64,000 nt of DNA from Candidatus Sumerlaea chitinivorans (lineage in GTDB: Bacteria > Sumerlaeota > Sumerlaeia > Sumerlaeales > Sumerlaeaceae): NCBI GenBank assembly GCA_003290465.1, contig CP030759.1, positions 1,765,144 to 1,829,143 of the forward strand, in the 5' to 3' direction. The first letter of the stretch is position 1; every line of letters begins with the position of its first letter. This document shows, in pieces, positions 26,400 through 36,169 of the stretch. Made by a program: the position numbers and the translations under genes. The notes beneath the pieces were generated by a model, which saw only the letters and a program-made list of their open reading frames with translations, was not told where the DNA came from and searched no databases.

Positions 26400-27569
26400 T
26401 CAGACTCTTGCTGTCCGCCGCTCAAGAGCCCGACGGTAAGCTTCCAAAGTCCGCTCGGCCCGAATATCCTCCGTAAAGCGTTCGAGGACTTTGCGCCGAG
26501 CTGCTTCACCCATGCGGCGTGCTTCCTCCGGATTCCCCAGAAGGCGAATGAGCGCCGATTCGAGCGCTGCATCGTCATCTTCCGGCACAAGCAAGCCATC
26601 GGCCCCGTGTGAAATTGTATCCACGAGGGCACCCTTGCGCACAGCGATGACAGGGCGAGCTGTCGCCATAGCCTCCAGTGCAGCGCGCGCACTGCCTTCG
26701 CTTCCGAGCCCAAGGAGAAGCCCCACGTCCATTGCCGCATACGTCTCTGGGAGATCGTCGGTCCGGTAGCCAGTCAGCAGGACACGGCCGCGATACTGCG
26801 GTTTGCGCAATTCGTGACGAAGGAAACTCTTAAGTTCTCCTTGGCCCACAATCCAAATAGTGGAGTTTGGAACCGTGGCGACAACACGCGGCGCCACACG
26901 AAGCAACCAGCGGTGCCCCCGATTGTAGCCCAGATGAGCGACGAGACCGGCCACGCGTGCGTCCGGGGGTTCGCCCATATCGGCACGGACAAGAGCGGCG
27001 CCGGGGAGGTCTGGCCGAAACCGGTTTGGATTCACCCCACCGTAAATCACCTCGACTTCGTCGCAGAGGCGCGGATAGGCGTTCTCGATGATACGTTTCT
27101 GTTCTTGGGAGACGGTGATAATCAGATCGGTTGCGCGTTGAAAAAGCCAAGCATGCGCCGGATCGCGCCGCATGGATTCATAGCGATGAACGGTGCGAAC
27201 GAGCAGCGGCCGTGTTGGGCCAAGTCGCCGCAAGGCAAGAGCTGCGATCCAATGATCATGGATCAGGTGGCAATGAACAACGTCAACCTGCTCGCGTTTG
27301 ATGAACTCGCAAAGGCCACGGATCGTTTCAAGCTGAACCCACGGCCGGTAATCGTAACGAAGCTCAAAACCCGTGGCACGGGGTACGCGTCGGGCTTCCA
27401 CGACTTGCTCGAACGAACGCCCCCAAATCCCTGCCACCCAGACGGTGTGGCCACGGGCCTGCTGAAGCTGCGCAGTACTTACTGCAGGCTCGGCCACCCC
27501 CGTCCAGCGACTCGTCGCAAGCAGATGCAAAATTCGCAATGGTTCTGTACTGGCACGCCAGCTGGTCAT
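26400..27569 (-). CDS. Family 4 glycosyltransferase
   Basis: A GT-B-fold retaining glycosyltransferase of about 389 residues. The ATG at 27569 is preferred over a TTG at 27590 because GAGAG lies upstream and similarity starts at LRILHLLATSRWTG. The N-terminal domain has QLQQARGHTVWVAG and VDVVHCHLIHDHW. The C-terminal domain has the nucleotide-sugar region VAHLGYNRGHRWLL, IVGQGEL, LTGYRTDDLPETYAAMDVGLL and the E-x7-E-type element EGSARAALEAMATARPVIAV. The sugar and acceptor are unknown; neighbouring envelope genes suggest a surface glycan or LPS. Confidence 0.9.
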   Translation of the reverse strand: MTSWRASTEPLRILHLLATSRWTGVAEPAVSTAQLQQARGHTVWVAGIWGRSFEQVVEARRVPRATGFELRYDYRPWVQLETIRGLCEFIKREQVDVVHCHLIHDHWIAALALRRLGPTRPLLVRTVHRYESMRRDPAHAWLFQRATDLIITVSQEQKRIIENAYPRLCDEVEVIYGGVNPNRFRPDLPGAALVRADMGEPPDARVAGLVAHLGYNRGHRWLLRVAPRVVATVPNSTIWIVGQGELKSFLRHELRKPQYRGRVLLTGYRTDDLPETYAAMDVGLLLGLGSEGSARAALEAMATARPVIAVRKGALVDTISHGADGLLVPEDDDAALESALIRLLGNPEEARRMGEAARRKVLERFTEDIRAERTLEAYRRALERRTARV

Positions 27570-27660
27570 TGAATTTGACTCTCGTGGCAAGCAATTGGGT
27601 GTGTGAAGTGGAATTATTCACGCGATATTTGCAAACACTTTTGCTGAGGTAAACCTGATC

Positions 27661-30600
27661 ATGCAAAAGCAGGCACCGCTCGCACGTGACGGCAAAAAAG
27701 TAAACAGGACATTCTCGTTCCTTTGCTACGCGATGCAATGCTTGAGGATGTTGGGTAAGATAAGACGAGCTCGGGAAATCATTGTTTGTTCAGTCGCTTT
27801 TGTTTGTGCAGTCAGTTCCCCTCTCCAAGCAGCTTCCCCGGTGCAGACCCATCCTCTGGACAACCTGTCGACTACTCTCCCCGAACCTGAGTGGATTGCG
27901 GAGGCTGCTGAACTGTGTCGGCAACGGCTTGCCGAGCCAGACGCTCGTGTCGTGCGGACTAATGCTTCCGCGCAGGAATTGTTGGTCGAATTTGAGGTAG
28001 TACGCGTTCCCTCAGATGGCATGGTACGCATTCCCTTAGTCATTCCTCGCGGTGAGATTACCAGCTTCACTTTGCTGCAAATCGTGCGGGGCGGAAGCAC
28101 CATCACGGATGAGGCGACTCTAAAAAGCGTTCTGTGTAGCGTGGAGGAGTTAGGGTACGTTCGTGCTTTTCGGATTGCCCGGCTAAAAGTGCGTGTGGGA
28201 GAGCCCCCCTTCAGGCTGCCCACCATTGAGCGCGGCACCGTCAGCATCCGTTTCGCACCGGCGCCCCCCAACCGAGATCCCAATGCAATCCGATTCTGGC
28301 AACAGAACCGCGTGGGGATTTTCCGGCGGTTGCTCAATCAATTTGTCGCAAATCCACAAGACCTTGAGCGCTACATCGTGATTCCCGAAAGCGCAATACC
28401 GAGCTCGGTCAGTCAGCCCGCTCCTCCGCCGGAGGCCATCGCGCGGTCGCCGTTCCGTATGCGCATTCCAATTGAAGTGGACGGCATTTACCAAATCTCG
28501 GGAGCGGATTTGGAGTCGTCCGGTGTGGTGGGAAGTTGGATTGACCCACGTCACATCCGTCTCCTACTACGAGGCAAGGATGTTCCGCTGCTTTATCTAC
28601 CTGCGGACGGTACGCCGGCAAACCAGCTACGACCGGGCGACCGACTCGTTTTCTATGGCAGGGCAAACCCCTCTCCCTTTACCCTCCGCAACATTTACTG
28701 GCTAATCTATGACCCGGAAAACAAGCATCCCCAAATGCAAGCTGCTCGCCAGCCAGAAGAGACCGAACCAGCGGATACGGCGGCGGCTTTCTTCGAGAAG
28801 CATCTGATCGAAACCGACTCAAAAGTACTCACTCGGAGCGATCAATTTCTCTCGATACTTGGCTACCGATGGGTTTGGCAGCAACTGGAGCCAAACAAGC
28901 CATTCCGCGTTGAGTTCGATCTGCCCGGCCTGGCTCCTGTGGCGACTGACCTCCCCGGCGTTCTCAACCTATACGTTCATTCGTTCCCTTCGGACTCAAG
29001 CGCGACCGTGCAACTGCGCATCAATGATGTGGCTGTTGGGACATTCTCGGTTAGGAATCTTTCGGACGACCGCAAAACTTTCAAAATCCGCAGCTCAGCA
29101 TTGCGGGAACACGGCAACCGCGCCGAGATCACTCTTTTGAGCTCATCCCCTACTCCCAACCGGGCCGAGCAGGCGGAGATTTATTTGGATAATCTGGAGC
29201 TTTGGTACCGCCGCTTGTATCAGTGGGATGGGAGTGCTTTCACCTTCCATTCCCCCGACACTGGAATCAGTTCGACCAGTGCAACAAGAACGTGGGAGTA
29301 TGTGATCGGGGGGATACCAAGGGGAGAAGAACTCGTCGTTCTCGATGTCACCGAGACACATCCCTTGGTCGTCAAACACCGCGTGCAGGAAAAATCACCG
29401 GGGAATGCCGTCCTTCAGGTGCGCGCTATTGAAACTGGACTTCGACAATACGTCGCGATGCCTGTGAAGGCCATTCCGTCCGCTCCCCTTCTACCCGAAG
29501 GGGGCGAAACGACCAATCTGCGGGCACCCAACGTGAAAGCTGACTATATTATTATCGCGTACCGGGATTTTCTCGCCCCCCTCACCCCGTTGGTTCGCGA
29601 ACTGGAGAAAGCAGGGCATCACGTGCTTGTGGTGGACGTGCAATCGGTTTACGATCAGTTTGCGGACGGAGAGGAGACTCCGGAAGCCATTAAACGTTTC
29701 TTGGATTATGCGGCGCGTCATTACGAAGGGTCGGCGATGCATCCGCCCGCCAGCTATGTCTTACTGGTGGGTGATGCCACCAGCGCTTATCGGAATGAAT
29801 TTCGCAATCACGTCATCAACTACGTTCCCACGTACCGTATGGCGACGACACCGGGGGGAGCCGAGCAATGGGCCTCAGACCACTGGTACACGACTTTCTT
29901 CGGTAAGGATGACTTAGCTGACGCGTTCATTGGGCGGCTCTCCGTCAATAATGTGCGCGATCTGGAGAACATCGTTGCGAAACTTGTGGAGTACCGTTCC
30001 CAACCGCGTAGCGACTGGCAAAGGCAGGATTGGACGAGAAGCGTGGCATTCATCGCGGACCACTCGGAGTTCTCCGAGCCAGTCAACCGGGTAATGAAAA
30101 CGGTCCCCCCCTCGCTGAATACGGAGAAACTCTCGCTGGACGATGAGCCGTGGGAGGACAACTTCTACTATCCTAGGGAGATCGCAGAAGCGAAGCGTGC
30201 CAAGGTAAGCCGAGAGATGACGCGGAAAATCCGTGATCTTTTCAACAAAGGGGCCGCTGTGGTGAGCTACTTTGGTCACGGCTCTCCGAACATTTGGTCC
30301 ACGCAGCGCATCTGGTTTGGAGGTGACAGTGAGAACTCGGACAACCTTATGTTGCGCAATCGCGACAGGCTCCCATTCGTCATGAATATGACTTGCAATA
30401 GCGGGGCGATTGATTACCCGATGCCTAGGTGGAACATTTGCATTAGTGAGGATTTCCTTCGGGTTCCCAACGGCGGCGCAATCGCCTGCTATGTGCCTTC
30501 TGGCCCCGGCATGACCTTGTTCCACGAACAGTTCTCGAAAGAGATTAACCGAGCACTCTTTGCTGAGCAAACCGAGCCAGTGGTGCCAGCGCTCACCCTT

Positions 30601-32085
30601 GCAGGTTGGCGTTATATTCTTCAGGAAGGCTACACCAATTTAGTCCGCATGTTTATCTATTTGGGGGATCCAGCACTGTCGCTTCACCTCCTGCAATCCG
30701 GAGGGATGTTTCAATTGGGTTTAGCCAAGGCCGAGGAGCTATCGCTGGTCGAGATGGCGCTGCTCTCCGATCGAGTGGTCGAGGTCGGCACGACAGTGGC
30801 GGTCCGTGCTCGGCTCCGCAACAACTCGTGGGCGCCGGCACGGGAAATGACAGTGTCGTTGAGCGGCAATGGGCTCGAGCCCTCAGACGCGCCCAGTTTG
30901 AGTTTCTTCCCCGGCGAAGAACGAGAAGTAGTACTTTCGGCGCGAGTCGGCAGAGGTCTCTGTCCTGTCAATGTGCGAGTAACCGCTCGGCAAGGCAGTA
31001 GCAACGTGTTGAGGCCAGAGCCAGCTGTCGCAGTCTGCGGCCGACAACACGACGAATCGGCACCGCTCCTCATTGCAAAGGAGCTCACGGAGATTGAATA
31101 CCGCAATGATGCGGGGCTCCCGACCGCAGTCGTGCGGTCAGAGCTCTTCAATCTTACTACGGCCACGTTGCCGACGTTCACTGTGGCGCTTGAGGACCTG
31201 AACGGTGCCCTTCTTGAAGATACGCGCACAAGTGTGCCGGCATTGAGCGCAGGACAAAGTTATCGCTTTGAATTGGTGCGCCCCTATCGGCGCACAATCC
31301 CCGACCGAGAGGAGGTCCGAATTCGCCCAGAACTTCCACATTGGGTTGCAAAGCAGGAAGAAATTGAAAAGCCTACCCTCACCCTTGGGCTGGAAAACAT
31401 GCCCGACCTCGCCATTCTTCCGGGGGGGATTCTGCCACACAAGGCCATGCCGGTGGATGGTGAGACCGTTTTCTTCCGTGTGGCTGTAGAAAATCGGGGT
31501 GGAACCGTAGCTCGCAATGTTCGGGTGGATGCCTACGATGGGGACACGAGTACGGGGCAACCTCTACTTTCGCGCATTCTGAAAAAGTACGATCCTGTGA
31601 AATTGGCCCCGGGAGAACGCGGAGTCGTCACAGTACGTTGGGATCCATTTCAGAATGCGGGCGAACATGAGCTCCTGTTCCGCGTGTGGGGGGCATGCGG
31701 CAATCTCGAGAAAGACCTCACAAACAATTCTCGAACGATCCGCCTGCGCGTACTGGAGAAGTACCGGTTGAAGCCAGCTGGGCTTACCGTCATCCCTCCC
31801 GAGAGCAGTGGTCCGAATGCAAACAAGCTTCGCGTGCGGGTGAAGGTGCGCAATGAAGGTGAGAGCCCGGCCCACGGGGTCAAAGTTGTTGTGTACCGAG
31901 ATCGCAAGAACAAGACGCCCTCAAATGTGCTCGGCGAGACGTTGATTGAGGAAATCGCGCCTAAATCCGAGCAAGAGATCGAGATCGCCTACGATTTGAA
32001 ACCGCAAGATGCGGGGAAGCGATTTGAGCCCGTGTACGAGGTATTTCTGAAGGGGTCCTTGCAACGTGTCCCGTGGCCGGAATAA
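27661..32085 (+). CDS. Secreted C25 (gingipain-type) cysteine protease with CARDB-like domains
   Basis: 1474 residues. The signal peptide is around residues 30-57 (REIIVCSVAFVCAVSSPLQAA). The ATG at 27661 has a distant GAGG, so an internal start at 27733 or 27748 is possible. The central domain (about 620-1010) has the caspase-like C25 pattern: VLLVGDATSAYRN and FIGRLSV, the catalytic His in VVSYFGHGSPNIW, and the catalytic Cys in FVMNMTCNSGAID. The N-terminal half is beta-rich and unassigned. The C-terminal 400 residues contain repeated CARDB-type Ig-like units (VENRGGTVARNVRV ... NNSRTIRLRV; VRNEGESPAHGVKV). There is no type IX secretion C-terminal domain that I can recognise, unlike many Bacteroidota relatives. 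A role in extracellular proteolysis or processing of surface proteins is inferred. Confidence 0.83.
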   Translation: MQKQAPLARDGKKVNRTFSFLCYAMQCLRMLGKIRRAREIIVCSVAFVCAVSSPLQAASPVQTHPLDNLSTTLPEPEWIAEAAELCRQRLAEPDARVVRTNASAQELLVEFEVVRVPSDGMVRIPLVIPRGEITSFTLLQIVRGGSTITDEATLKSVLCSVEELGYVRAFRIARLKVRVGEPPFRLPTIERGTVSIRFAPAPPNRDPNAIRFWQQNRVGIFRRLLNQFVANPQDLERYIVIPESAIPSSVSQPAPPPEAIARSPFRMRIPIEVDGIYQISGADLESSGVVGSWIDPRHIRLLLRGKDVPLLYLPADGTPANQLRPGDRLVFYGRANPSPFTLRNIYWLIYDPENKHPQMQAARQPEETEPADTAAAFFEKHLIETDSKVLTRSDQFLSILGYRWVWQQLEPNKPFRVEFDLPGLAPVATDLPGVLNLYVHSFPSDSSATVQLRINDVAVGTFSVRNLSDDRKTFKIRSSALREHGNRAEITLLSSSPTPNRAEQAEIYLDNLELWYRRLYQWDGSAFTFHSPDTGISSTSATRTWEYVIGGIPRGEELVVLDVTETHPLVVKHRVQEKSPGNAVLQVRAIETGLRQYVAMPVKAIPSAPLLPEGGETTNLRAPNVKADYIIIAYRDFLAPLTPLVRELEKAGHHVLVVDVQSVYDQFADGEETPEAIKRFLDYAARHYEGSAMHPPASYVLLVGDATSAYRNEFRNHVINYVPTYRMATTPGGAEQWASDHWYTTFFGKDDLADAFIGRLSVNNVRDLENIVAKLVEYRSQPRSDWQRQDWTRSVAFIADHSEFSEPVNRVMKTVPPSLNTEKLSLDDEPWEDNFYYPREIAEAKRAKVSREMTRKIRDLFNKGAAVVSYFGHGSPNIWSTQRIWFGGDSENSDNLMLRNRDRLPFVMNMTCNSGAIDYPMPRWNICISEDFLRVPNGGAIACYVPSGPGMTLFHEQFSKEINRALFAEQTEPVVPALTLAGWRYILQEGYTNLVRMFIYLGDPALSLHLLQSGGMFQLGLAKAEELSLVEMALLSDRVVEVGTTVAVRARLRNNSWAPAREMTVSLSGNGLEPSDAPSLSFFPGEEREVVLSARVGRGLCPVNVRVTARQGSSNVLRPEPAVAVCGRQHDESAPLLIAKELTEIEYRNDAGLPTAVVRSELFNLTTATLPTFTVALEDLNGALLEDTRTSVPALSAGQSYRFELVRPYRRTIPDREEVRIRPELPHWVAKQEEIEKPTLTLGLENMPDLAILPGGILPHKAMPVDGETVFFRVAVENRGGTVARNVRVDAYDGDTSTGQPLLSRILKKYDPVKLAPGERGVVTVRWDPFQNAGEHELLFRVWGACGNLEKDLTNNSRTIRLRVLEKYRLKPAGLTVIPPESSGPNANKLRVRVKVRNEGESPAHGVKVVVYRDRKNKTPSNVLGETLIEEIAPKSEQEIEIAYDLKPQDAGKRFEPVYEVFLKGSLQRVPWPE

Positions 32086-32139
32086 ACGTAACGCATCCTT
32101 TGGGCTCCTCGCTGAAGTGAAGCGGACTGGGACAATTTC

Positions 32140-32811
32140 ATGAATGTCGGTGAGCTTGAAAACAGAACATTAATCAAGAGGGGCCGCACTTGGTTTTCGC
32201 CGGATGTGTGGCGCGTGTTACACGGGCCGGAGCGATTGATCTTGAAGGACTATAGTTGCCGCCCATTGCTGGGCCGCTTATGGGGGCGTTGGGTGGTGGC
32301 GCGCGAACAAGAGGTGCTGCGGCGGCTGGAAGGAATTCCCGGTGTCCCTCAATGGCGAGGCGCAGTCGGACACTATGGATTTCTCATGACAGAGCTCTCA
32401 GGGGATCCTCTTCCACGTCGAGGTTTACGCGCGCGAACCGGACCCGAGTTTTTTGATGCGTGCATGCGTCTGTTGGAGGACGTTCATGCGCGGGGCGTCG
32501 CGCATGGGGACATCCGGCGGAAGAATTTTCTTATGAGTCCAGACGGGGCACCTGCTCTAATTGACTTCCAGACTGCGTGGATCGACGGAAGGGGCTGGGT
32601 TCGACATCGGATCTTTCTGTTTCTCGCGACGGTTGATCGTTGGAATCTCGTACGCATGAAAATGAAGTCGTTCCCGCACGCTCTCACAGAAGGCGAGAGG
32701 GAGCTGCTTGCTCGCCCGCCACGATTGCTCCAGCTCGGTCGGTTTGTGCGTCAAAAGGTGTACGCGCGGCTGTTCCCCAAGCGCGCCCGCAAGACCACCG
32801 ATCTGGATTAG
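32140..32811 (+). CDS. WaaP/Kdo-kinase-like small protein kinase fold
   Basis: 223 residues with a minimal kinase-like core. LILKDYSCRPLLGRLWGRWVVAREQEVLRRLEG corresponds to the N-lobe, VAHGDIRRKNFLMS is the HxDxxxxN catalytic loop, and PALIDFQTAW is the metal-binding DF motif. The size and motifs fit the LPS core heptose/Kdo kinase superfamily, which phosphorylates LPS core sugars at the inner membrane. It could also be a RIO-like kinase. The Arg/Lys-rich C-terminus suits membrane association. It lies 54 bases after the C25 protease gene on the same strand and is convergent with dnaG. Confidence 0.72.
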   Translation: MNVGELENRTLIKRGRTWFSPDVWRVLHGPERLILKDYSCRPLLGRLWGRWVVAREQEVLRRLEGIPGVPQWRGAVGHYGFLMTELSGDPLPRRGLRARTGPEFFDACMRLLEDVHARGVAHGDIRRKNFLMSPDGAPALIDFQTAWIDGRGWVRHRIFLFLATVDRWNLVRMKMKSFPHALTEGERELLARPPRLLQLGRFVRQKVYARLFPKRARKTTDLD

Positions 32812-32813
32812 CT

Positions 32814-34670
32814 TCAGTGGCCAAAATTCGGAAGCATGCGCAGAACCGAGGTTCGTTGCGCAAGAAGAAGGGCCTCACGAAGTGCAGGATGATGCTCACT
32901 CAATTCCTCAACCATCTTGCGCCATGTTTCGCCCTCGGGGTCTTCGGGATACAAGTGGCGTAAGGTTGAACAATAGTCAGCAACCATCCTTTCAAAAAAC
33001 GAACGCTTGAGGCGTGCCAAGAAGGACGAGAGAGTCTCAGAAGTTAGCTGGTCCACGGGCTCGCCCTCCATGAACGCTACTTCGCGAAGAAACCGGGCAT
33101 CCTCGTCCGTCTCGTCGTCGCTGCATTCACGCAGGAGGCTTTCCCAACCAAGGAGCCTGCCCTCGGCATGAAGGGTGCGACACCGCTCGAACCATTTCCG
33201 CACGCGACTGCTCGCCAGCCAGTCGGGGACAACGTGCTCAAACGCCCAAGCGCGCATGTTTTCGTACTCTACGACAAGCTTGAGCAAGGTGCACTCACTG
33301 CGGGGCTCCGATGAGGTGGCATGGGTCAGCGTTTTTGCAAGCTGCTGGGGGGAACTCTTTTGTTTGGAGCGCAATTGCCGCAAAAGCGCTGCTTCGTCCA
33401 CATCGAGGCGCCGCGCTGCCATGCGAACGTATTCGCGCTGCGCCACAGCGTTCCGGACCCGTTGTAGGATTGGAATCAGGAACTGCACACACTCCACTTT
33501 CGCGGCAACCGTGCCACTGCCAAATCGCTCAATTGCCCTATCGAGGAAAAAATCAAAGAAGTCGCGCGATTTCGCGATGAGTTGCCGGAAGGGTTCGGTG
33601 CCGTATTCCACCAAGTACGAATCCGGATCGTGCGGATCGGGAAGCACAACAACCTGAATGCCAAGCTCGTACTCGAGCAGCACTTCGCAGCCACGCAGCA
33701 TTGCCTTCTGGCCCGCTTCGTCGCCATCGTAGGCGAAGAGCACGCGTCGGGCGAGCTTCTTCAGAGTTCCACCCTGCTCTTCTGTGAGCGCTGTTCCGCA
33801 CGTCGCGACAGCGTGGGTGAAACCAAACTGGTGAGCCCGAATGACGTCAAGGTATCCCTCCATGAGCAAGGCATAGCCCTCGCGCACGATAGAATCCTTC
33901 GCCAAATGCAAGCCGTAGAGGACCTGCCCTTTCCGGTAGATTGCGGTCTCGGGCGAATTGATGTACTTGGGCTCATCCGGCGCCGCATCAGGGGCATAGA
34001 CGCGAGCTCCAAAAGCTACGGGGCGGCCGAGCGAATCGCAGATTGGGAAAATGATCCGGTTGCGGAAGCGGTCGTAGACACGCCCCGATTCGCTGTGGCG
34101 GATAGCCAACCCGGCACCAACAACGGTCTCGGGTTCAAAGCCAGCGCGCTTTGCAGCTTCGGTGAAATCTGTCCAGCCTGTGGGTGCTAAGCCGAGCGAA
34201 AACCGTGTGGCCAATTCCGCATTGATTTTCCGCTTTGCAAGGTACTGAGTTGCAGGGTGCTTCGGGTCTTTGAGCGCCTTCTGCAGATTCGCCGCATAAA
34301 ATTCGCATGCTAACTTGTTAACTTCGTACAGCTTGGTTTTGGCGTCCTGAATCGCCTTGTCGGCAGTTCTTCGCTCAAATTCCGGGAGGGGAATACCATG
34401 CTTTTGCGCGAGAAGTTTGAGCGCATCCACCCATTCAAGATGCTCGATTCTCATGATAAAGCGGATCGCATCGCCCCCCACCCCACAGCCAAAACAATGG
34501 AAGATCTGCTTTGTGGGGCTCACATTGAAGGAAGGGGTTTTTTCGCGATGAAAGGGACAAAGTCCCCGGTAGTTCTGACCTGCTCGCTTGAGCGGAACGT
34601 ACTCACCGACGACTTCGACAATATCCACACGGGCGAGGAGTTTGTTGGCAAAATCAATGAGCGCGGACAT
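32814..34670 (-). CDS. dnaG: DNA primase
   Basis: 618 residues; makes RNA primers at the replication fork. The CHC2 zinc finger is CPFHREKTPSF ... HCFGCG (about residues 38-62). The RNA-polymerase core has FRNRIIFPICDSLGRPVAFGAR. The TOPRIM motifs are LLMEGYLDVI and FAYDGDEAGQKA. The helicase-binding C-terminal region (about 430-618) is divergent. The length is normal. rpoD is not adjacent, so the classic rpsU-dnaG-rpoD order is broken here. It converges on the kinase-like gene with two bases between stops. Confidence 0.97.
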   Translation of the reverse strand: MSALIDFANKLLARVDIVEVVGEYVPLKRAGQNYRGLCPFHREKTPSFNVSPTKQIFHCFGCGVGGDAIRFIMRIEHLEWVDALKLLAQKHGIPLPEFERRTADKAIQDAKTKLYEVNKLACEFYAANLQKALKDPKHPATQYLAKRKINAELATRFSLGLAPTGWTDFTEAAKRAGFEPETVVGAGLAIRHSESGRVYDRFRNRIIFPICDSLGRPVAFGARVYAPDAAPDEPKYINSPETAIYRKGQVLYGLHLAKDSIVREGYALLMEGYLDVIRAHQFGFTHAVATCGTALTEEQGGTLKKLARRVLFAYDGDEAGQKAMLRGCEVLLEYELGIQVVVLPDPHDPDSYLVEYGTEPFRQLIAKSRDFFDFFLDRAIERFGSGTVAAKVECVQFLIPILQRVRNAVAQREYVRMAARRLDVDEAALLRQLRSKQKSSPQQLAKTLTHATSSEPRSECTLLKLVVEYENMRAWAFEHVVPDWLASSRVRKWFERCRTLHAEGRLLGWESLLRECSDDETDEDARFLREVAFMEGEPVDQLTSETLSSFLARLKRSFFERMVADYCSTLRHLYPEDPEGETWRKMVEELSEHHPALREALLLAQRTSVLRMLPNFGH

Positions 34671-34810
34671 CGACGCTTAACCCCTTCGCATTCGTGATTG
34701 GTACGTGACGGTTGTACAGAACCGAGTGGGACGGATATTCGCAAGGCTTTTTCGGACGTATAAAGTGCCCCACTTCATTGAGGTGAGGGGGTGCCCCCTC
34801 CACTGCGCAT

Positions 34811-34853
34811 AACCAAAAAACAAATTGAGCGGAGCCCCAAGGAGGCTCCGCTC
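34811..34853 (-). terminator. Intrinsic terminator after the HU gene
   Basis: On the minus strand GAGCGGAGCC-N7-GGCTCCGCTC forms a perfect 10-bp stem, followed by AATTTGTTTTTTGG. It lies 35 bases after the HU stop codon. Confidence 0.9.
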
Positions 34854-34888
34854 CCCGTGCGTATCAGTTACAACTCAGCTGCGAATCA

Positions 34889-35167
34889 CTACAGAGAGTT
34901 TTTGAGCGACGGTGCAGGCTTGAAGCCTACGGTCTTGCTGGCTTTGATCTTGATGGGTTCTTTCGTCTTGGGATTCAGACCAGTGCGGGCCTTGCGGGCA
35001 CGGACGGTGAATGTCCCAAATCCCGGCATCTGGAACCGCTTTTCTTTCTTAATGGCCTTCGCGATTTCCTCGAATGTGCCATCAATGATCTCTTTGATCG
35101 CTGCTTTGCTGATTTCCAGCTTCGCAACGCGCTTTGCTACGGCGTCGATAAGTTCCTGCTTGTTCAT
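34889..35167 (-). CDS. hup: HU-family nucleoid protein
   Basis: 92 residues, a small DNA-bending dimer. The start ATG at 35167 (MNKQELIDAV) has AGGAAAGGAG upstream; the frame extends six codons further but without reason. The signature is FQMPGFGTFTVRARKARTG followed by NPKTKEPIKI, the beta-arm that wraps the minor groove. The length and motifs match HU rather than IHF. It is a single gene, divergent from tlyA. Confidence 0.96.
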   Translation of the reverse strand: MNKQELIDAVAKRVAKLEISKAAIKEIIDGTFEEIAKAIKKEKRFQMPGFGTFTVRARKARTGLNPKTKEPIKIKASKTVGFKPAPSLKNSL

Positions 35168-35210
35168 AACTGCTCCTTTCCTCAAGATCGGGGTTGCCCC
35201 CCAGTTTTCC

Positions 35211-35236
35211 GTACTACAATTATTGTTGCATAGTAC
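35211..35236. promoter_or_regulatory. Nested palindromes between HU and tlyA
   Basis: GTACTA (35211-35216) and TAGTAC (35231-35236) are perfect inverted copies. Inside them ACAAT-T-ATTGT (35216-35226) is a perfect 11-base palindrome. This sits in the 107-base divergent promoter region and is a candidate operator. Confidence 0.35.
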
Positions 35237-35274
35237 TGCGACTAACGTTGCGCAGAATTTCGGTCAATACAAAA

Positions 35275-36132
35275 ATGCAAGAATCTCGCGATGGGCAAGG
35301 GGATACTGCCGCGGCCAAAGGCAAGACACGATTGGATGTCCTGTTGGTTCAGCGGGGACTCGCCGAAAGCCGGGAACAGGCACAGCGTCTGATTTTGGCG
35401 GGAGCGGTCTCCGTGGCTGGCATGGGTAACCTCAAACCCGGGTTGAAGGTACCTTCGGACGCTCAGGTAACGGTGGTGGCCGGCGAGCGTTACGTGAGCC
35501 GAGGAGGGCTGAAACTGGAAGCCGCACTGGTTGGGTTCCAGATCGGCGTAGAGGGGCGGGTCTGTGCGGACGTTGGTGCCTCTACGGGTGGCTTTACGGA
35601 TTGCCTGCTGCAGCACGGAGCGCGGCTTGTGTACGCCGTGGATGTGGGAGCGAGTCGGCTTCACGAACGCCTTCGCCGCGATCCACGAGTGGTGATTGTG
35701 GACCACACGAATGCTCGAGAAATCCACCGATTGCAACTACCCGAAAAACCCACGCTGGCCGCGGTCGATCTCTCCTTCATTTCCATCCGTAAAGTGTTGG
35801 ACAGCATCTGGCAGTGGCTTGAAGTCGGCGCCGAGGTGGTGGCTCTTGTGAAACCACAGTTTGAAGCAACCCGGGCAGAGGCAAGCCGGGGCAAAGGGAT
35901 TATTCGCGATCCCAAGATCCACGCACGGATCCTACGCGAGGTCTTAGACTATGCCCAAACCCATGGGTGGCAAGTGCGTGGACTGATGCCCTCGCCGATC
36001 CACGGCGGGTCCGGAAATCGAGAGTACCTGTGTTGGCTCGTCCGTGGGAATGAATTCGGCGCACCACAGGCTGTGGGCATTGATATTGACGCTGTCGTAG
36101 AACAAGCTTTCAACACAACTTGCGAATCATGA
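35275..36132 (+). CDS. tlyA: TlyA-family rRNA 2'-O-methyltransferase
   Basis: About 285 residues. The N-terminal S4 RNA-binding domain has RLDVLLVQRGLAESREQAQRLILAG. The FtsJ-type methyltransferase domain has the SAM motif CADVGASTGGFTDCLL, then YAVDVGASRLHERL, AAVDLSFISI and LVKPQFEATRAEASRGKGI. The family methylates 16S/23S rRNA and is often misnamed hemolysin A. The ATG at 35275 has a poor ribosome site; an upstream start in the same frame (from about 35194) cannot be excluded. It is followed by NAD kinase 38 bases later, a common bacterial order. Confidence 0.92.
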   Translation: MQESRDGQGDTAAAKGKTRLDVLLVQRGLAESREQAQRLILAGAVSVAGMGNLKPGLKVPSDAQVTVVAGERYVSRGGLKLEAALVGFQIGVEGRVCADVGASTGGFTDCLLQHGARLVYAVDVGASRLHERLRRDPRVVIVDHTNAREIHRLQLPEKPTLAAVDLSFISIRKVLDSIWQWLEVGAEVVALVKPQFEATRAEASRGKGIIRDPKIHARILREVLDYAQTHGWQVRGLMPSPIHGGSGNREYLCWLVRGNEFGAPQAVGIDIDAVVEQAFNTTCES

Positions 36133-36169
36133 ACAAGCAGCGCAAGCGCAGCGGAAGGGAAACCACAAT

